Source: Actinomycetota bacterium
GTDB taxonomy: Bacteria; Actinomycetota; Thermoleophilia; Gaiellales; Gaiellaceae
Direction: 5' to 3'
Assembly (NCBI GenBank): GCA_013813345.1
Contig: JACCRW010000217.1
Coordinates: forward strand, 1 to 30,710
DNA: 30,710 bases
Under the pieces are notes generated by a model. That model ran no database searches and was not told the origin of the DNA. It was given only the letters and a program-made list of their open reading frames with translations. Positions 22,085-29,339 of this stretch are shown here, piece after piece (the first letter of the stretch is position 1; each line of letters starts with the position of its first letter). Made by a program: the position numbers and the translations under genes.

Positions 22085-22317
22085 GCCTCTCCGAGGAACG
22101 ACTCCGCGCGCGTCGCCGGAAGCGGCGGAACCGGTTCCTGCGTCCGGCGGCGGCCGGTTTGCTCGGCGTGATCGTGCTGCTCGTCGGCGTCGCCATCGGC
22201 CGCGCCCTCGCCGACGCGCCCAGCCCGGGCGGCACCCGGACGAGCGTGCGCACCCTGCAGCCGCAACCGCTGCCGCCGGCCGCGAAGAAGACGGTGACCG
22301 TGACCGTCTCGCCGTAG
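22081..22317 (+). CDS. Small single-pass membrane protein (78 aa), unknown
   Basis: Starts at GTG 22081, overlapping the upstream stop. A very basic cytoplasmic stretch (EERLRARRRKRRNRFLR, about 5-21) precedes one membrane helix (about 22-43, AAAGLLGVIVLLVGVAIGRAL). A Pro/Thr-rich outside tail ends in KKTVTVTVSP. This Thr/Val tail resembles, in miniature, the Val/Thr-rich ectodomain of the protein at 1-782. No motif is known. Confidence 0.7.
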   Translation: MSLSEERLRARRRKRRNRFLRPAAAGLLGVIVLLVGVAIGRALADAPSPGGTRTSVRTLQPQPLPPAAKKTVTVTVSP

Positions 22318-22363
22318 CCGTTTGGATCAGGAGGAGCCCCTTTTAGAAACCGCCAAGTTTGGA

Positions 22364-22369
22364 TAGATT
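22364..22369 (+). promoter_or_regulatory. -10 box TAGATT of the HTH-receiver gene, leaderless
   Basis: TAGATT ends 8 nt before GTG 22378. The preceding 45 nt are relatively AT-rich for this genome, which supports a promoter. Confidence 0.5.
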
Positions 22370-22377
22370 TCCTGCTT

Positions 22378-22971
22378 GTGACGACGGGAAGCGCGCGGAG
22401 ACGGACGGGTGAGAGCCAGCCTGACTGGCTGACCCTCGGCCAGGCTGCGACGTATCTCGGAGTCGCCCAGAGCACCATGCGCAAGTGGACCGACTCAGGC
22501 CAGGTCTCCTCCTTCAAGACGCCGGGCGGGCACCGACGCTACCGCCGCGCCGACCTCGATCAGTTCCTCGACGGCGTCGGACGCAGCAGCCCCTCGGCAA
22601 GCGATGCCCCGCTCGTGCTGATCGTCGACGACGACCCGAAGCTGCGCGAGTACGTCCGGGTCAACCTGGAAGCGGAGGGCTACGCCGTTCGCGAAGCGGG
22701 AAGCGCCGACGAGGGGCTGGCGGCGCTCGACGAGCAGGCGCCGGATCTGATCCTGCTCGACGTGATGATGCCGCGCGTGGATGGCTGGGAGATGCTGCGC
22801 CACGTCCAGGAAAGGCACGGGGTGGGCTCGATTCCCGTGATCATGTTCAGCGGCAAGGTCGACGAGCGCTCCGCCGGCGAGGCCGCCGCTCGCGGCGCGC
22901 AGGGGTTCATCGGCAAGCCGTTCGACCCGCGCGCGCTGATCGAGTCGACGAAACAGCTGCTTCCGGTCTAG
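22378..22971 (+). CDS. Response regulator with N-terminal MerR/BldC-type HTH
   Basis: A 197-aa protein with a reversed domain order. Residues about 17-64 form a MerR/excisionase-type winged HTH (WLTLGQAATYLGVAQSTMRKW, then KTPGGHRRYRRADLDQFL), close to BldC. Residues about 78-197 form a receiver domain with the acidic pocket Asp84-86 (LIVDDDPKLR), phospho-acceptor Asp128 (LILLDVMMP), Ser158 (MFSGK) and Lys180 (GKPFDP). All receiver residues needed for phosphorylation are present. Typical response regulators have the receiver first. No histidine kinase is nearby. It is likely a DNA-binding regulator switched by phosphorylation or dimer control. Confidence 0.92.
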   Translation: MTTGSARRRTGESQPDWLTLGQAATYLGVAQSTMRKWTDSGQVSSFKTPGGHRRYRRADLDQFLDGVGRSSPSASDAPLVLIVDDDPKLREYVRVNLEAEGYAVREAGSADEGLAALDEQAPDLILLDVMMPRVDGWEMLRHVQERHGVGSIPVIMFSGKVDERSAGEAAARGAQGFIGKPFDPRALIESTKQLLPV

Positions 22972-22980
22972 CCCCTGCTT

Positions 22981-23007
22981 GGAGACCGGACGCAGAGCCC
23001 GGCCTCC
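22981..23007 (+). terminator. Hairpin after the HTH-receiver gene, possible terminator
   Basis: GGAGACCGG (22981-22989) pairs with CCGGCCTCC (22999-23007) at 8 of 9 positions with a 9-nt loop, 9 nt after the stop codon. No T-tract. Confidence 0.3.
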
Positions 23008-23024
23008 TGCGGCAGGCTTCGCGG

Positions 23025-23564
23025 ATGGAGCAGCTCGATCACTCCCTCCAAGAATGGGTCGTCGATCATCGTCTTGGCGTGCTCGATCCGCTCCTCGAAG
23101 GGATCACGTATGCCGGCTCCTTCGGCGCGATCTGGCTGCTCCTCGCCGTCGTGCTCTCGGGCGTCGCGTGGCGGCGTCCGACGCTCGCCGCCCGTACCGG
23201 CGCCACGATCCTCGTCGCCGAGGCGGTCTCGGGCGGCGCGAAGGATTGGCTCGGCCGCGACCGGCCGCCGCTCCGCGATCCCGATCCTGCGCCGCTCGTC
23301 TCCCTGCCCGCGACGAGCTCGTTCCCATCCGGACACGCGACTGTGGCCTTCGCGTGCGCGACCGTGCTGGCGCTCGCCGTGCCGAGGTTGCGCTGGCCGC
23401 TCTTCGCCCTGGCTGCGCTGATCGCGTTCTCGCGCATCTATGTCGGCGTCCACTATCCGCTCGACGCGCTCGCAGGCGCGGCGCTCGGGATCCTGATCGG
23501 GCTCGCCGTCCGCTACGTCGGCGCCGTGATCCGGCGCTTCGCACGACGCGCCGAGGCTCGTTAG
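23025..23564 (+). CDS. PAP2-family membrane phosphatase (undecaprenyl-diphosphatase-like)
   Basis: A 179-aa integral membrane phosphatase. The three PAP2 motifs are complete: KDWLGRDRP (Lys73-Arg80-Pro81), PSGH (101-104, catalytic His104) and SRIYVGVHYPLD (Ser136/Arg137 ... His143 ... Asp147). Four to five hydrophobic helices surround them. Members dephosphorylate lipid phosphates; the small bacterial ones such as BcrC recycle undecaprenyl pyrophosphate for wall synthesis, the most likely role here. ATG 23025 is chosen because the family N-terminus (DHSLQEWVVDHR) follows directly. The 3' end overlaps the convergent gene by 4 nt. Confidence 0.9.
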   Translation: MEQLDHSLQEWVVDHRLGVLDPLLEGITYAGSFGAIWLLLAVVLSGVAWRRPTLAARTGATILVAEAVSGGAKDWLGRDRPPLRDPDPAPLVSLPATSSFPSGHATVAFACATVLALAVPRLRWPLFALAALIAFSRIYVGVHYPLDALAGAALGILIGLAVRYVGAVIRRFARRAEAR

Positions 23565-24046
23565 AGCTCCTCCGCGGCCTCGAGCAGGCCTGCCACGAGG
23601 AGCGCGAGCGCGGCGAGGAGACTGATCGCGAGCCCGATCTCGCGCCCCGCGAAGAAGAACTCGTCCGGAATCGAGAGCAGCCGCACGAGCACCGCGACGG
23701 TCCCGAGGGCGCCGAGCGCGATCACGACGAGGCTCTCCGGAACCGCCGCCGGGAGGGCGATCCCCGTCTCCCGCAGGATCGCGAGCACGATCGCGACGAT
23801 TCCGATCAGGAGCACGGCCTTGCCGAGGATCCCCGTGTCCCAGCCGAGGACGCTCACCTCGACCCCCTGGTCGCTGCCGGGACCTGAGTACCACCCGGTG
23901 AAGGCCGAGATCGCAAGCGCGAGGCCTGCGACCCAAGTGAGCCGTTGTCCGAGTCCCCAAAGCTGGGGGACTCGCCGGCGCGGAGTCGGAGCCGGGTCGG
24001 CGAGAGGGTCGTAGCCGGGCTCGTAGCGGGTCGCGGGTTCTTCCAC
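23561..24046 (-). CDS. Four-helix membrane protein, unknown
   Basis: About 161 aa from GTG 24046 (VEEPATRYEP); a GTG at 24064 would add six residues. A Pro-rich cytoplasmic N-terminus (TRYEPGYDPLADPAPTPRRRVPQ) precedes four hydrophobic helices: RLTWVAGLALAISAFTGWY, AVLLIGIVAIVLAIL, SLVVIALGALGTVAVLVRLL and IGLAISLLAALALLVAGLL. A short outside loop (SGPGSDQGVEVSVLGWDTG) lies between the first two. It is a common layout of small actinobacterial membrane proteins without known function. It is convergent with the PAP2 gene and divergent from the small membrane gene at 24132. Confidence 0.75.
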   Translation of the reverse strand: MEEPATRYEPGYDPLADPAPTPRRRVPQLWGLGQRLTWVAGLALAISAFTGWYSGPGSDQGVEVSVLGWDTGILGKAVLLIGIVAIVLAILRETGIALPAAVPESLVVIALGALGTVAVLVRLLSIPDEFFFAGREIGLAISLLAALALLVAGLLEAAEEL

Positions 24047-24118
24047 GGACGCAAGTATGGGCACATCCAGAAGCGAAAGTCACGAGAAGCAGTCGGGCCT
24101 GGGCCTCTCGCGGCGGAC

Positions 24119-24124
24119 TACACT
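24119..24124 (+). promoter_or_regulatory. -10 box TACACT of the six-gene overlap chain, leaderless
   Basis: TACACT ends 7 nt before ATG 24132. It is the likely main promoter of the chain that runs to the window end. Confidence 0.55.
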
Positions 24125-24131
24125 TCCGCGC

Positions 24132-24371
24132 ATGCCCGAGCCTGCCACGCGCCAGCCGGCGGGCGACGACGCGCCGCCGGCGTTCGACCCCGTCGCCGCC
24201 GACCGGGCGTACCTGCACGAGCGAGCCCGTCGCCGGGCGCGGATCGAGCGCTCTCGCGCCCGTCGGCGCGCGGGCCTGCGCTTCTGGCTCGTGCTGCTCG
24301 TGCTGCTCGCCGCCAGTGCCGGCTTCACCGTGACGATCTGGCGCGAGATCGAGCGGCTCTTCGGACTTTGA
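24132..24371 (+). CDS. Small single-pass membrane protein (79 aa), unknown
   Basis: ATG 24132 is set by the leaderless -10 box. A Pro/Ala-rich start is followed by a strongly basic helix (YLHERARRRARIERSRARRRAG, about 28-48 in part), then one membrane helix (LRFWLVLLVLLAASAGFTVTIW) and a short acidic end. It resembles small membrane proteins that precede signalling genes, but no family is recognised. Its stop overlaps the next start as TTGA, so it is translationally coupled to the phosphatase. Confidence 0.75.
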   Translation: MPEPATRQPAGDDAPPAFDPVAADRAYLHERARRRARIERSRARRRAGLRFWLVLLVLLAASAGFTVTIWREIERLFGL

Positions 24372-27031
24372 CCGTCGCCGGGGCACCGCGCGCCGAGCTC
24401 TCCGAGGCGCTCGCAGCGTTGGCGGAAGCCGGGCGGGCGGTGGCTGCTGGTGAGCCGTTTCGGCCGACACTCGACGCGATTGCCGAGGCTGTGGCTCTGG
24501 CCACCTCGGCCGAGCTCGTCGTCGTCTCGTTGCGGGAGCGCGGCGACGAGCTCGTGGCTCGCACGGTTTGGTCTGCATCCGCCGCGCTCGGAGCGGAGAT
24601 CGAAGGATTGCGCGCGACCGATGCCGTGGGGACGGCCGAGGCGCTGCGGAAGCGGCTCGGGCCCGGAGCGACCGCCCTCGGCTTGCCGCTTGCGAGTGCC
24701 GACCGTGACCTCGGCTCGCTCGATCTCCTTCGCCGCGGCGACGCGTTTGACCCGGCCGAGAGGCGGCTGGCGGCTCTCGCCGCCGATCTCGCCGCACTTG
24801 CGACCCAGTTCTGCAGCGAGGTGCGACCCGAAGGGCCGCTCGACACGACGCTGCTCGACATCGCGGGCGATGCGCTCGCCGCCGTCGCCGACGAGGAGCG
24901 GACGGGTGCGCACATCGCGCGACTCGGAGCGATCGCGGCCGGCGCCGACTCGGCCCTCCTCTGGCGAGTAACGCCGGTCGGGGTCGAGCGAAGCGGCTCC
25001 TTCGGCTCGCTCGAGGAAACGGTGGCCGTCGGCGACGCTGCCCGTGCCATCGTCGGGGGCCGGGACGCCACGGCAGTCGACGAGACGCCCGAGGGAGTGC
25101 TCGTCACGCTCCAGCTCGGCCAGCCGGCGGCCGGCGCCCTGCAGCTCCTCTACCCGGCCGGCCGCGCGCCCCAGAACCTGGCTCCGCTTGCGAGCTTCGC
25201 CGTCCGCGCCGCGCACGCGTTGCGCGCGGCCGAGCGCTCGCGCGAGCAGGCACTCGAGCTCGAACGCAGCCGCGCGCTCTTGGCGGTCGTCGGCGAGGCG
25301 ATCGCGCGGCTCTCGCTCACGCACACGCTCGAGACCGCGCTCGAGCGAGTGGCTGCGCTCCTCGACATCGATCGCGTCGCGCTCTACCTGGAGGAGCAAG
25401 GCGTCCTGAGCGCTGCCGCCACGCGCTCGCTCGAGGGCCCTCACGAGCCCGTCGCCCGCGCAGTCCTCGAGCTCGCCCTGGGCCAGCACCGCGGCCAGGG
25501 GATCGTCGAGCTCGACGCGCGAGGCACAGCCGAGCAGCTCGCTGCGGTTCGAGCCGCGGCGGCAGAGGCGGAGATCACATCGGTGCTGGCGCTGCCGCTC
25601 CTCGTCCAGGACGGGCTGATCGGGCTGCTCGCCGCCTACCCGCGCCTGCCGCGTCGGTTGACCCCGAACGAGTCGGCCCTGCTCGTCGCGCTCGCAGCCC
25701 AGCTCGCGGTCGCGGTCCAGAACGCGCGGCTGCACGAGCGTGCCAAGGAGCTGGGCGGACGGCTGGAGACCGCCCTGGCAGCCGAGCGGGAGGCGGCAAG
25801 GCGGCTCCGCGCGCTCTACGAGATCGCGGGCACCTTCGCCCAGAGCCTCTCCCTCCAGACAACGCTCGACGTGCTCGCGCGCTCGATCGTCAACCTGCTC
25901 GGGGTTGACGCGGCCGTGATCCGGATGCCCGACGAGCGCGGTGTCGACTTCGTCGCGCGTGCCGTCGAGGTCAACGACCAGCGCGTGAACGAGGCGGCCC
26001 GCGCGTTGCTGGAGCGGCCGCAGCCGCTCTCCCGAGCCCAGCGGCAGGAGCTACTCGACCGACGTGGGCCTCTTCTTCTCGATGCTCGCTCGGCGACCGA
26101 GCTCCAGGGCGCGATCGCGCTCCTGGCGCCGTTCCTGGAGCGCGGCTCGAGCGCTGCGATCGTCCCGATCGAGTCGGCGGGGGAGCTGCTCGCCACGCTC
26201 ACGATCGTCTCGCTCCATCCGGAGCGGCCCGTCGCGGGCGAGGTCGCGGACACGGCGTTCACGATCACCGGCCAGGCCGCGCTCGCGATCGACAATGCGC
26301 GCCTGTACGGCCAGCAGAAGGAGTTCGCGGACACGATGCAGCGCTCGCTCCTGCCGCGCGAGGTGCCGGATCTGGCGCGCTTCGAGATCGGCGACGTCTA
26401 CGAGTCGGCCGCTCGGGTCGACGTCGGCGGCGACGTCTACGACTATCTCGTCCTTCCCGACGGCCGGCTCGCCGTTGTGCTCGGCGACGTGACCGGCCAC
26501 GGGATCGAGGCGACCGCGGACATGGCGATGGCGAAGTTCGTCTTCCGCTCGCTCGCGCGCGTCCACGTCGATCCGGGCGCGTTCCTCGCGTCCGCGAACG
26601 AGGTCGTCGCCTCGGACATCGCGCCCGGCAAGTTCATCACGATGGTCGAGCTCGTCCTCGACGCGGACGCCGGCACCGTCACGTGCGCCAGCGCGGGTCA
26701 TCCGGCGCCGAGGCTCGTGCTGCCCGACGGCAGCGTCGAGGTGATCGCGGCGCGGGGGCTCGCGCTCGGGATCGACGCGGCGCAGACCTACGAGCCGGTC
26801 TCGCTCGCGTATCCCGCAGGGGCGAGCGTCGTCCTCTACACGGACGGGGTCGTGGAGGCGCGTCGCGACGGCGAGCAGTTCGGGAGCGAGCGCCTCGACG
26901 CCCTCCTCTCCGAACGGCACGGCTTGCCGGCGCAGGAGCTTGCAGCCGCGGCGCTCGCGGCCTGCCGGGACTGGACGGACGGAGAGCTCACCGACGACGT
27001 CGCCCTCGTCGTGATCAAGCGATCCGAATGA
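24368..27031 (+). CDS. GAF-domain SpoIIE/RsbU-type PP2C phosphatase
   Basis: An 887-aa cytoplasmic signalling protein. Several GAF-like sensor domains fill the first 650 residues; the clearest begin at LLAVVGEAIARLSLTHTLETALERVAALLDIDRVALYL and at LYEIAGTFAQSLSLQTTLDVLARSIVNLLGVDAAVIRM. The C-terminal PP2C domain of SpoIIE type (about 655-887) starts MQRSLLPREVPDLARFEIGDVYESA, then VDVGGDVYDY and VVLGDVTGHG (metal-binding Asp residues), CASAGHPAPRLV, VLYTDGVVEAR and LTDDVALVVIK. Such enzymes dephosphorylate anti-anti-sigma factors and release stress sigma factors. No such partner genes are in the window. The TTG start is set by the 4-nt overlap (TTGA); a longer in-frame frame from 23945 reads through the previous gene and is rejected. 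Confidence 0.92.
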   Translation: MTVAGAPRAELSEALAALAEAGRAVAAGEPFRPTLDAIAEAVALATSAELVVVSLRERGDELVARTVWSASAALGAEIEGLRATDAVGTAEALRKRLGPGATALGLPLASADRDLGSLDLLRRGDAFDPAERRLAALAADLAALATQFCSEVRPEGPLDTTLLDIAGDALAAVADEERTGAHIARLGAIAAGADSALLWRVTPVGVERSGSFGSLEETVAVGDAARAIVGGRDATAVDETPEGVLVTLQLGQPAAGALQLLYPAGRAPQNLAPLASFAVRAAHALRAAERSREQALELERSRALLAVVGEAIARLSLTHTLETALERVAALLDIDRVALYLEEQGVLSAAATRSLEGPHEPVARAVLELALGQHRGQGIVELDARGTAEQLAAVRAAAAEAEITSVLALPLLVQDGLIGLLAAYPRLPRRLTPNESALLVALAAQLAVAVQNARLHERAKELGGRLETALAAEREAARRLRALYEIAGTFAQSLSLQTTLDVLARSIVNLLGVDAAVIRMPDERGVDFVARAVEVNDQRVNEAARALLERPQPLSRAQRQELLDRRGPLLLDARSATELQGAIALLAPFLERGSSAAIVPIESAGELLATLTIVSLHPERPVAGEVADTAFTITGQAALAIDNARLYGQQKEFADTMQRSLLPREVPDLARFEIGDVYESAARVDVGGDVYDYLVLPDGRLAVVLGDVTGHGIEATADMAMAKFVFRSLARVHVDPGAFLASANEVVASDIAPGKFITMVELVLDADAGTVTCASAGHPAPRLVLPDGSVEVIAARGLALGIDAAQTYEPVSLAYPAGASVVLYTDGVVEARRDGEQFGSERLDALLSERHGLPAQELAAAALAACRDWTDGELTDDVALVVIKRSE

Positions 27032-28554
27032 GCGGTTCCCGGACCGCTCTCGCGGCGCTCGTCTTCGGCGCCGGCACCGGCTCGCTCGCGACCGAGATCG
27101 CAGCTTCGCGGCTGCTGGCGCCGTACTTCGGCTCCTCGACGATCGTCTGGGCGAACCTGATCGGGATCGTGCTCGCCGGCCTCGCGCTCGGCTACTACCT
27201 CGGCGGCAAGCTCGCCGACCGGCGGCCCGAGCCGCGGCTCCTCGGCCTGATCGTGCTCGCCGCCGCCGGCTGGGTGGCGCTGACGCCGTTCGTCGCCAGG
27301 CCGTTCCTCGACGCGACGGTCAGCAGCCTCGACGATGCCTCCGCGGGCGCCGTGATCGGCTCCTTCTTCGCGGTCCTGCTCCTCTTCGCGCCCGCCGTCG
27401 TCCTGCTCGGGATGGTCTCGCCCTTTGCGATCAGGCTCGCGATCTCCGACGTGGAGACGGCCGGCGCGGTCGCGGGCCGCTTCTACGCGCTCTCGACGGC
27501 CGGCTCGCTCCTCGGCACGTTCGTGCCGGCGCTGCTCACGATCCCGCTCGTCGGCACCCAGCGGACGCTGCTCGGCACCGCCTTCGTCCTCGCCGGCTCG
27601 GCCTCGCTGCTGCTCGGGCGTCGCGCGGCCGTCGCTGCGGTCGCGTTCGCCGTCCTCGTCGCGATCCCGCCCGGCGCCGTGAAGGCGGAAGAAGGGCTCC
27701 TCTACGAGAAGGAATCGCGCCACCAGTTCATCCAGGTGCTCGAGCGCGACGACGGCAGGCGCCTGCTCAGCCTGAACGAGGGCGTGGCCGTCCACTCGGT
27801 CTGGCGCAAGGAGACGGTGCTGACGGGCGGCGTGTGGGACGCGCTCCTCACCGTCCCGGTCGTGCTCGAGGAGCCGCCGCGGCGCGTGGCGATCCTCGGC
27901 AACGCCGGCGGCACGCTTGCCCGCTCATTCGGCGTCTTCTGGCCCGACGCGGAGATTGACGGAGTCGAGATCGACGCTGCCGTCACGGATGTCGGCTACC
28001 GCTACTTCGGGCTCGGCGACAACCCGCGTGTGACCACCTACGACGAAGACGCGCGGCCGTTCTTGCGCCGGACCGACCGGCGCTACGACGTGATCTACGT
28101 CGACGCCTACCACCAGCCGTACGTTCCCTTCTACCTCGCGACGCAGGAGTTCTTCCGGCTCGTCCGCGACCGGCTCGCGCCCGGCGGGGTGGTTGCGCTG
28201 AACGTGGCCACGGTGCCCGACGACGACACGCTGGTGCGCGAGGTGTCGGGCACGCTCGCGACCGTGTTCCCCCAGGTGAGGGTCTGGAACGCGCTTCGCT
28301 TCAACCGGATCGTGCTCGGCTTCTCGGAGGCCGAGCGGCCGAGCGAGAGTCTGCTTGCGAAGGTCGGAACGAGGCTCCGGCCGCTGGCCGCTCTGCTCGA
28401 GGCGGATCTGGGCTCGCGGCCCTCGGTTTCGCCCTCGAGCGATCCGTGGACGGACGATCACGCGCCCGTCGAGTGGGTGACCGACCGGATGATCGTCAGC
28501 TTCGCCGCGCGCGGCGGCGAGCTCGATGAGGATCTCCTCCCAACCGCTCCGTGA
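27028..28554 (+). CDS. Membrane protein fused to a spermidine-synthase-like domain
   Basis: A 508-aa fusion. The N-terminal half (about 1-225) has seven or more hydrophobic helices (e.g. NLIGIVLAGLALGYYLGGKLADRRPEPRL, the usual mark of this fused family). The C-terminal half (about 235-508) is a spermidine-synthase/methyltransferase-like Rossmann domain: VAILGNAGGTLARSF (in place of the G-GGxG loop), IDGVEIDAAV, then YDVIYVDAYHQPYVPFYLATQEFF and LAPGGVVALNVA. Asp of VDAY matches the catalytic position, but many fused members have not been shown to make polyamines, so the reaction is open. ATGA overlap upstream and GTGA downstream. Confidence 0.88.
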   Translation: MSGSRTALAALVFGAGTGSLATEIAASRLLAPYFGSSTIVWANLIGIVLAGLALGYYLGGKLADRRPEPRLLGLIVLAAAGWVALTPFVARPFLDATVSSLDDASAGAVIGSFFAVLLLFAPAVVLLGMVSPFAIRLAISDVETAGAVAGRFYALSTAGSLLGTFVPALLTIPLVGTQRTLLGTAFVLAGSASLLLGRRAAVAAVAFAVLVAIPPGAVKAEEGLLYEKESRHQFIQVLERDDGRRLLSLNEGVAVHSVWRKETVLTGGVWDALLTVPVVLEEPPRRVAILGNAGGTLARSFGVFWPDAEIDGVEIDAAVTDVGYRYFGLGDNPRVTTYDEDARPFLRRTDRRYDVIYVDAYHQPYVPFYLATQEFFRLVRDRLAPGGVVALNVATVPDDDTLVREVSGTLATVFPQVRVWNALRFNRIVLGFSEAERPSESLLAKVGTRLRPLAALLEADLGSRPSVSPSSDPWTDDHAPVEWVTDRMIVSFAARGGELDEDLLPTAP

Positions 28555-29339
28555 GGCTTCTGCGAGGAGGCGGGCCGCTGATTCGCGTCGGCCATCGCGG
28601 CGCGGCCGTGCTCGCGCCTGAGAACACGCTCGCCGCGTTCGAGGCCGCGGTCGCCGCCGGCGTCGACGCGATCGAGTTCGACGTCCTCGACCTCCTCGGT
28701 GGCCCGCTCGTGCTCGCCCATTCGAACGACCTCTTCGAGGTGAGTCACGGCGCGGCGAGCGGAACCGTGCGCGACCGCTCGCTCGCCGAGTTGCGAGAGC
28801 TCGCCCCGGACTTGCCGACGCTCGACGAGGCGCTCGCCTACTTCGCCGACCGGCCGGAGCTCGCGGTCCACGTTGACCTGAAGCTGGACGAGCGGCTGGA
28901 CGAGCTCGCGGCGGCGCTCGAGCGGCACGGCCTCGTCGGGCGGACGGTGGTGAGCTCGTTCCACCGCCAGAGCCTCGCTGCGGTCGCCCGAGCTGCGCCA
29001 GGCGTTCGCATCGGCTTCACCTATCCGGAGGACAGGCGCGGGATCTCGCGCAGGCGCGTGCTCCATCCTGCGATCCGGCTCGGCACGGTCGCGCTCCGGG
29101 CGGTGCTTCCCCGTCGCGTCGGGGCGATGCTCGCGCGGGCCGGCGCGGACGCGCTGATGCTGCACCACGCCGTCGTCTCCGTAGATGCGGTCGCTGCTGC
29201 GCACGCACGAGGGGCCGCGGTCTGGTGCTGGACCGTCGACCGCCCGGAGGAGCTGGCGCGGATCGAGGCGGCCGGGGTCGACGCCGTGATCACGAACGAT
29301 CCCAGGATCTTTCCGGGCGTGGCTACACTGGCCCCGTGA
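28551..29339 (+). CDS. Glycerophosphodiester phosphodiesterase (GDPD family)
   Basis: A 262-aa GDPD-family enzyme that hydrolyses glycerophosphodiesters to glycerol-3-phosphate and an alcohol. Motifs: GHRGAAVLAPENT (catalytic His15, Arg16, Glu24), IEFDV (metal ligands Glu42 and Asp44), LVLAHSND (second catalytic His57), AVHVDLKLDE, VVSSFHRQSL and, near the end, VWCWTVDRPEE and GVDAVITNDP. No signal peptide is seen, so it acts in the cytoplasm, probably on phospholipid headgroup products. The GTG start overlaps the previous stop (GTGA). The next promoter lies in its last codons. Confidence 0.92.
   Translation: MRLLRGGGPLIRVGHRGAAVLAPENTLAAFEAAVAAGVDAIEFDVLDLLGGPLVLAHSNDLFEVSHGAASGTVRDRSLAELRELAPDLPTLDEALAYFADRPELAVHVDLKLDERLDELAAALERHGLVGRTVVSSFHRQSLAAVARAAPGVRIGFTYPEDRRGISRRRVLHPAIRLGTVALRAVLPRRVGAMLARAGADALMLHHAVVSVDAVAAAHARGAAVWCWTVDRPEELARIEAAGVDAVITNDPRIFPGVATLAP
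29324..29329 (+). promoter_or_regulatory. -10 box TACACT of the L,D-transpeptidase gene, leaderless
   Basis: GGCTACACTGGCC lies in the last codons of the GDPD gene; TACACT ends 6 nt before GTG 29336. The 14-nt TGGCTACACTGGCC core is identical to that before 11300. It gives this gene a private start inside the overlap chain. Confidence 0.55.

Noticed and set aside
23945..24367. N-terminal extension of the GAF/SpoIIE phosphatase
   Set aside because: It would read through a divergent gene start, a promoter and the whole 79-aa gene; the TTGA overlap start fits the neighbouring pattern.
26836..27795. Minus-strand frame opposite the spermidine-synthase fusion
   Set aside because: Charged shadow protein without motifs.
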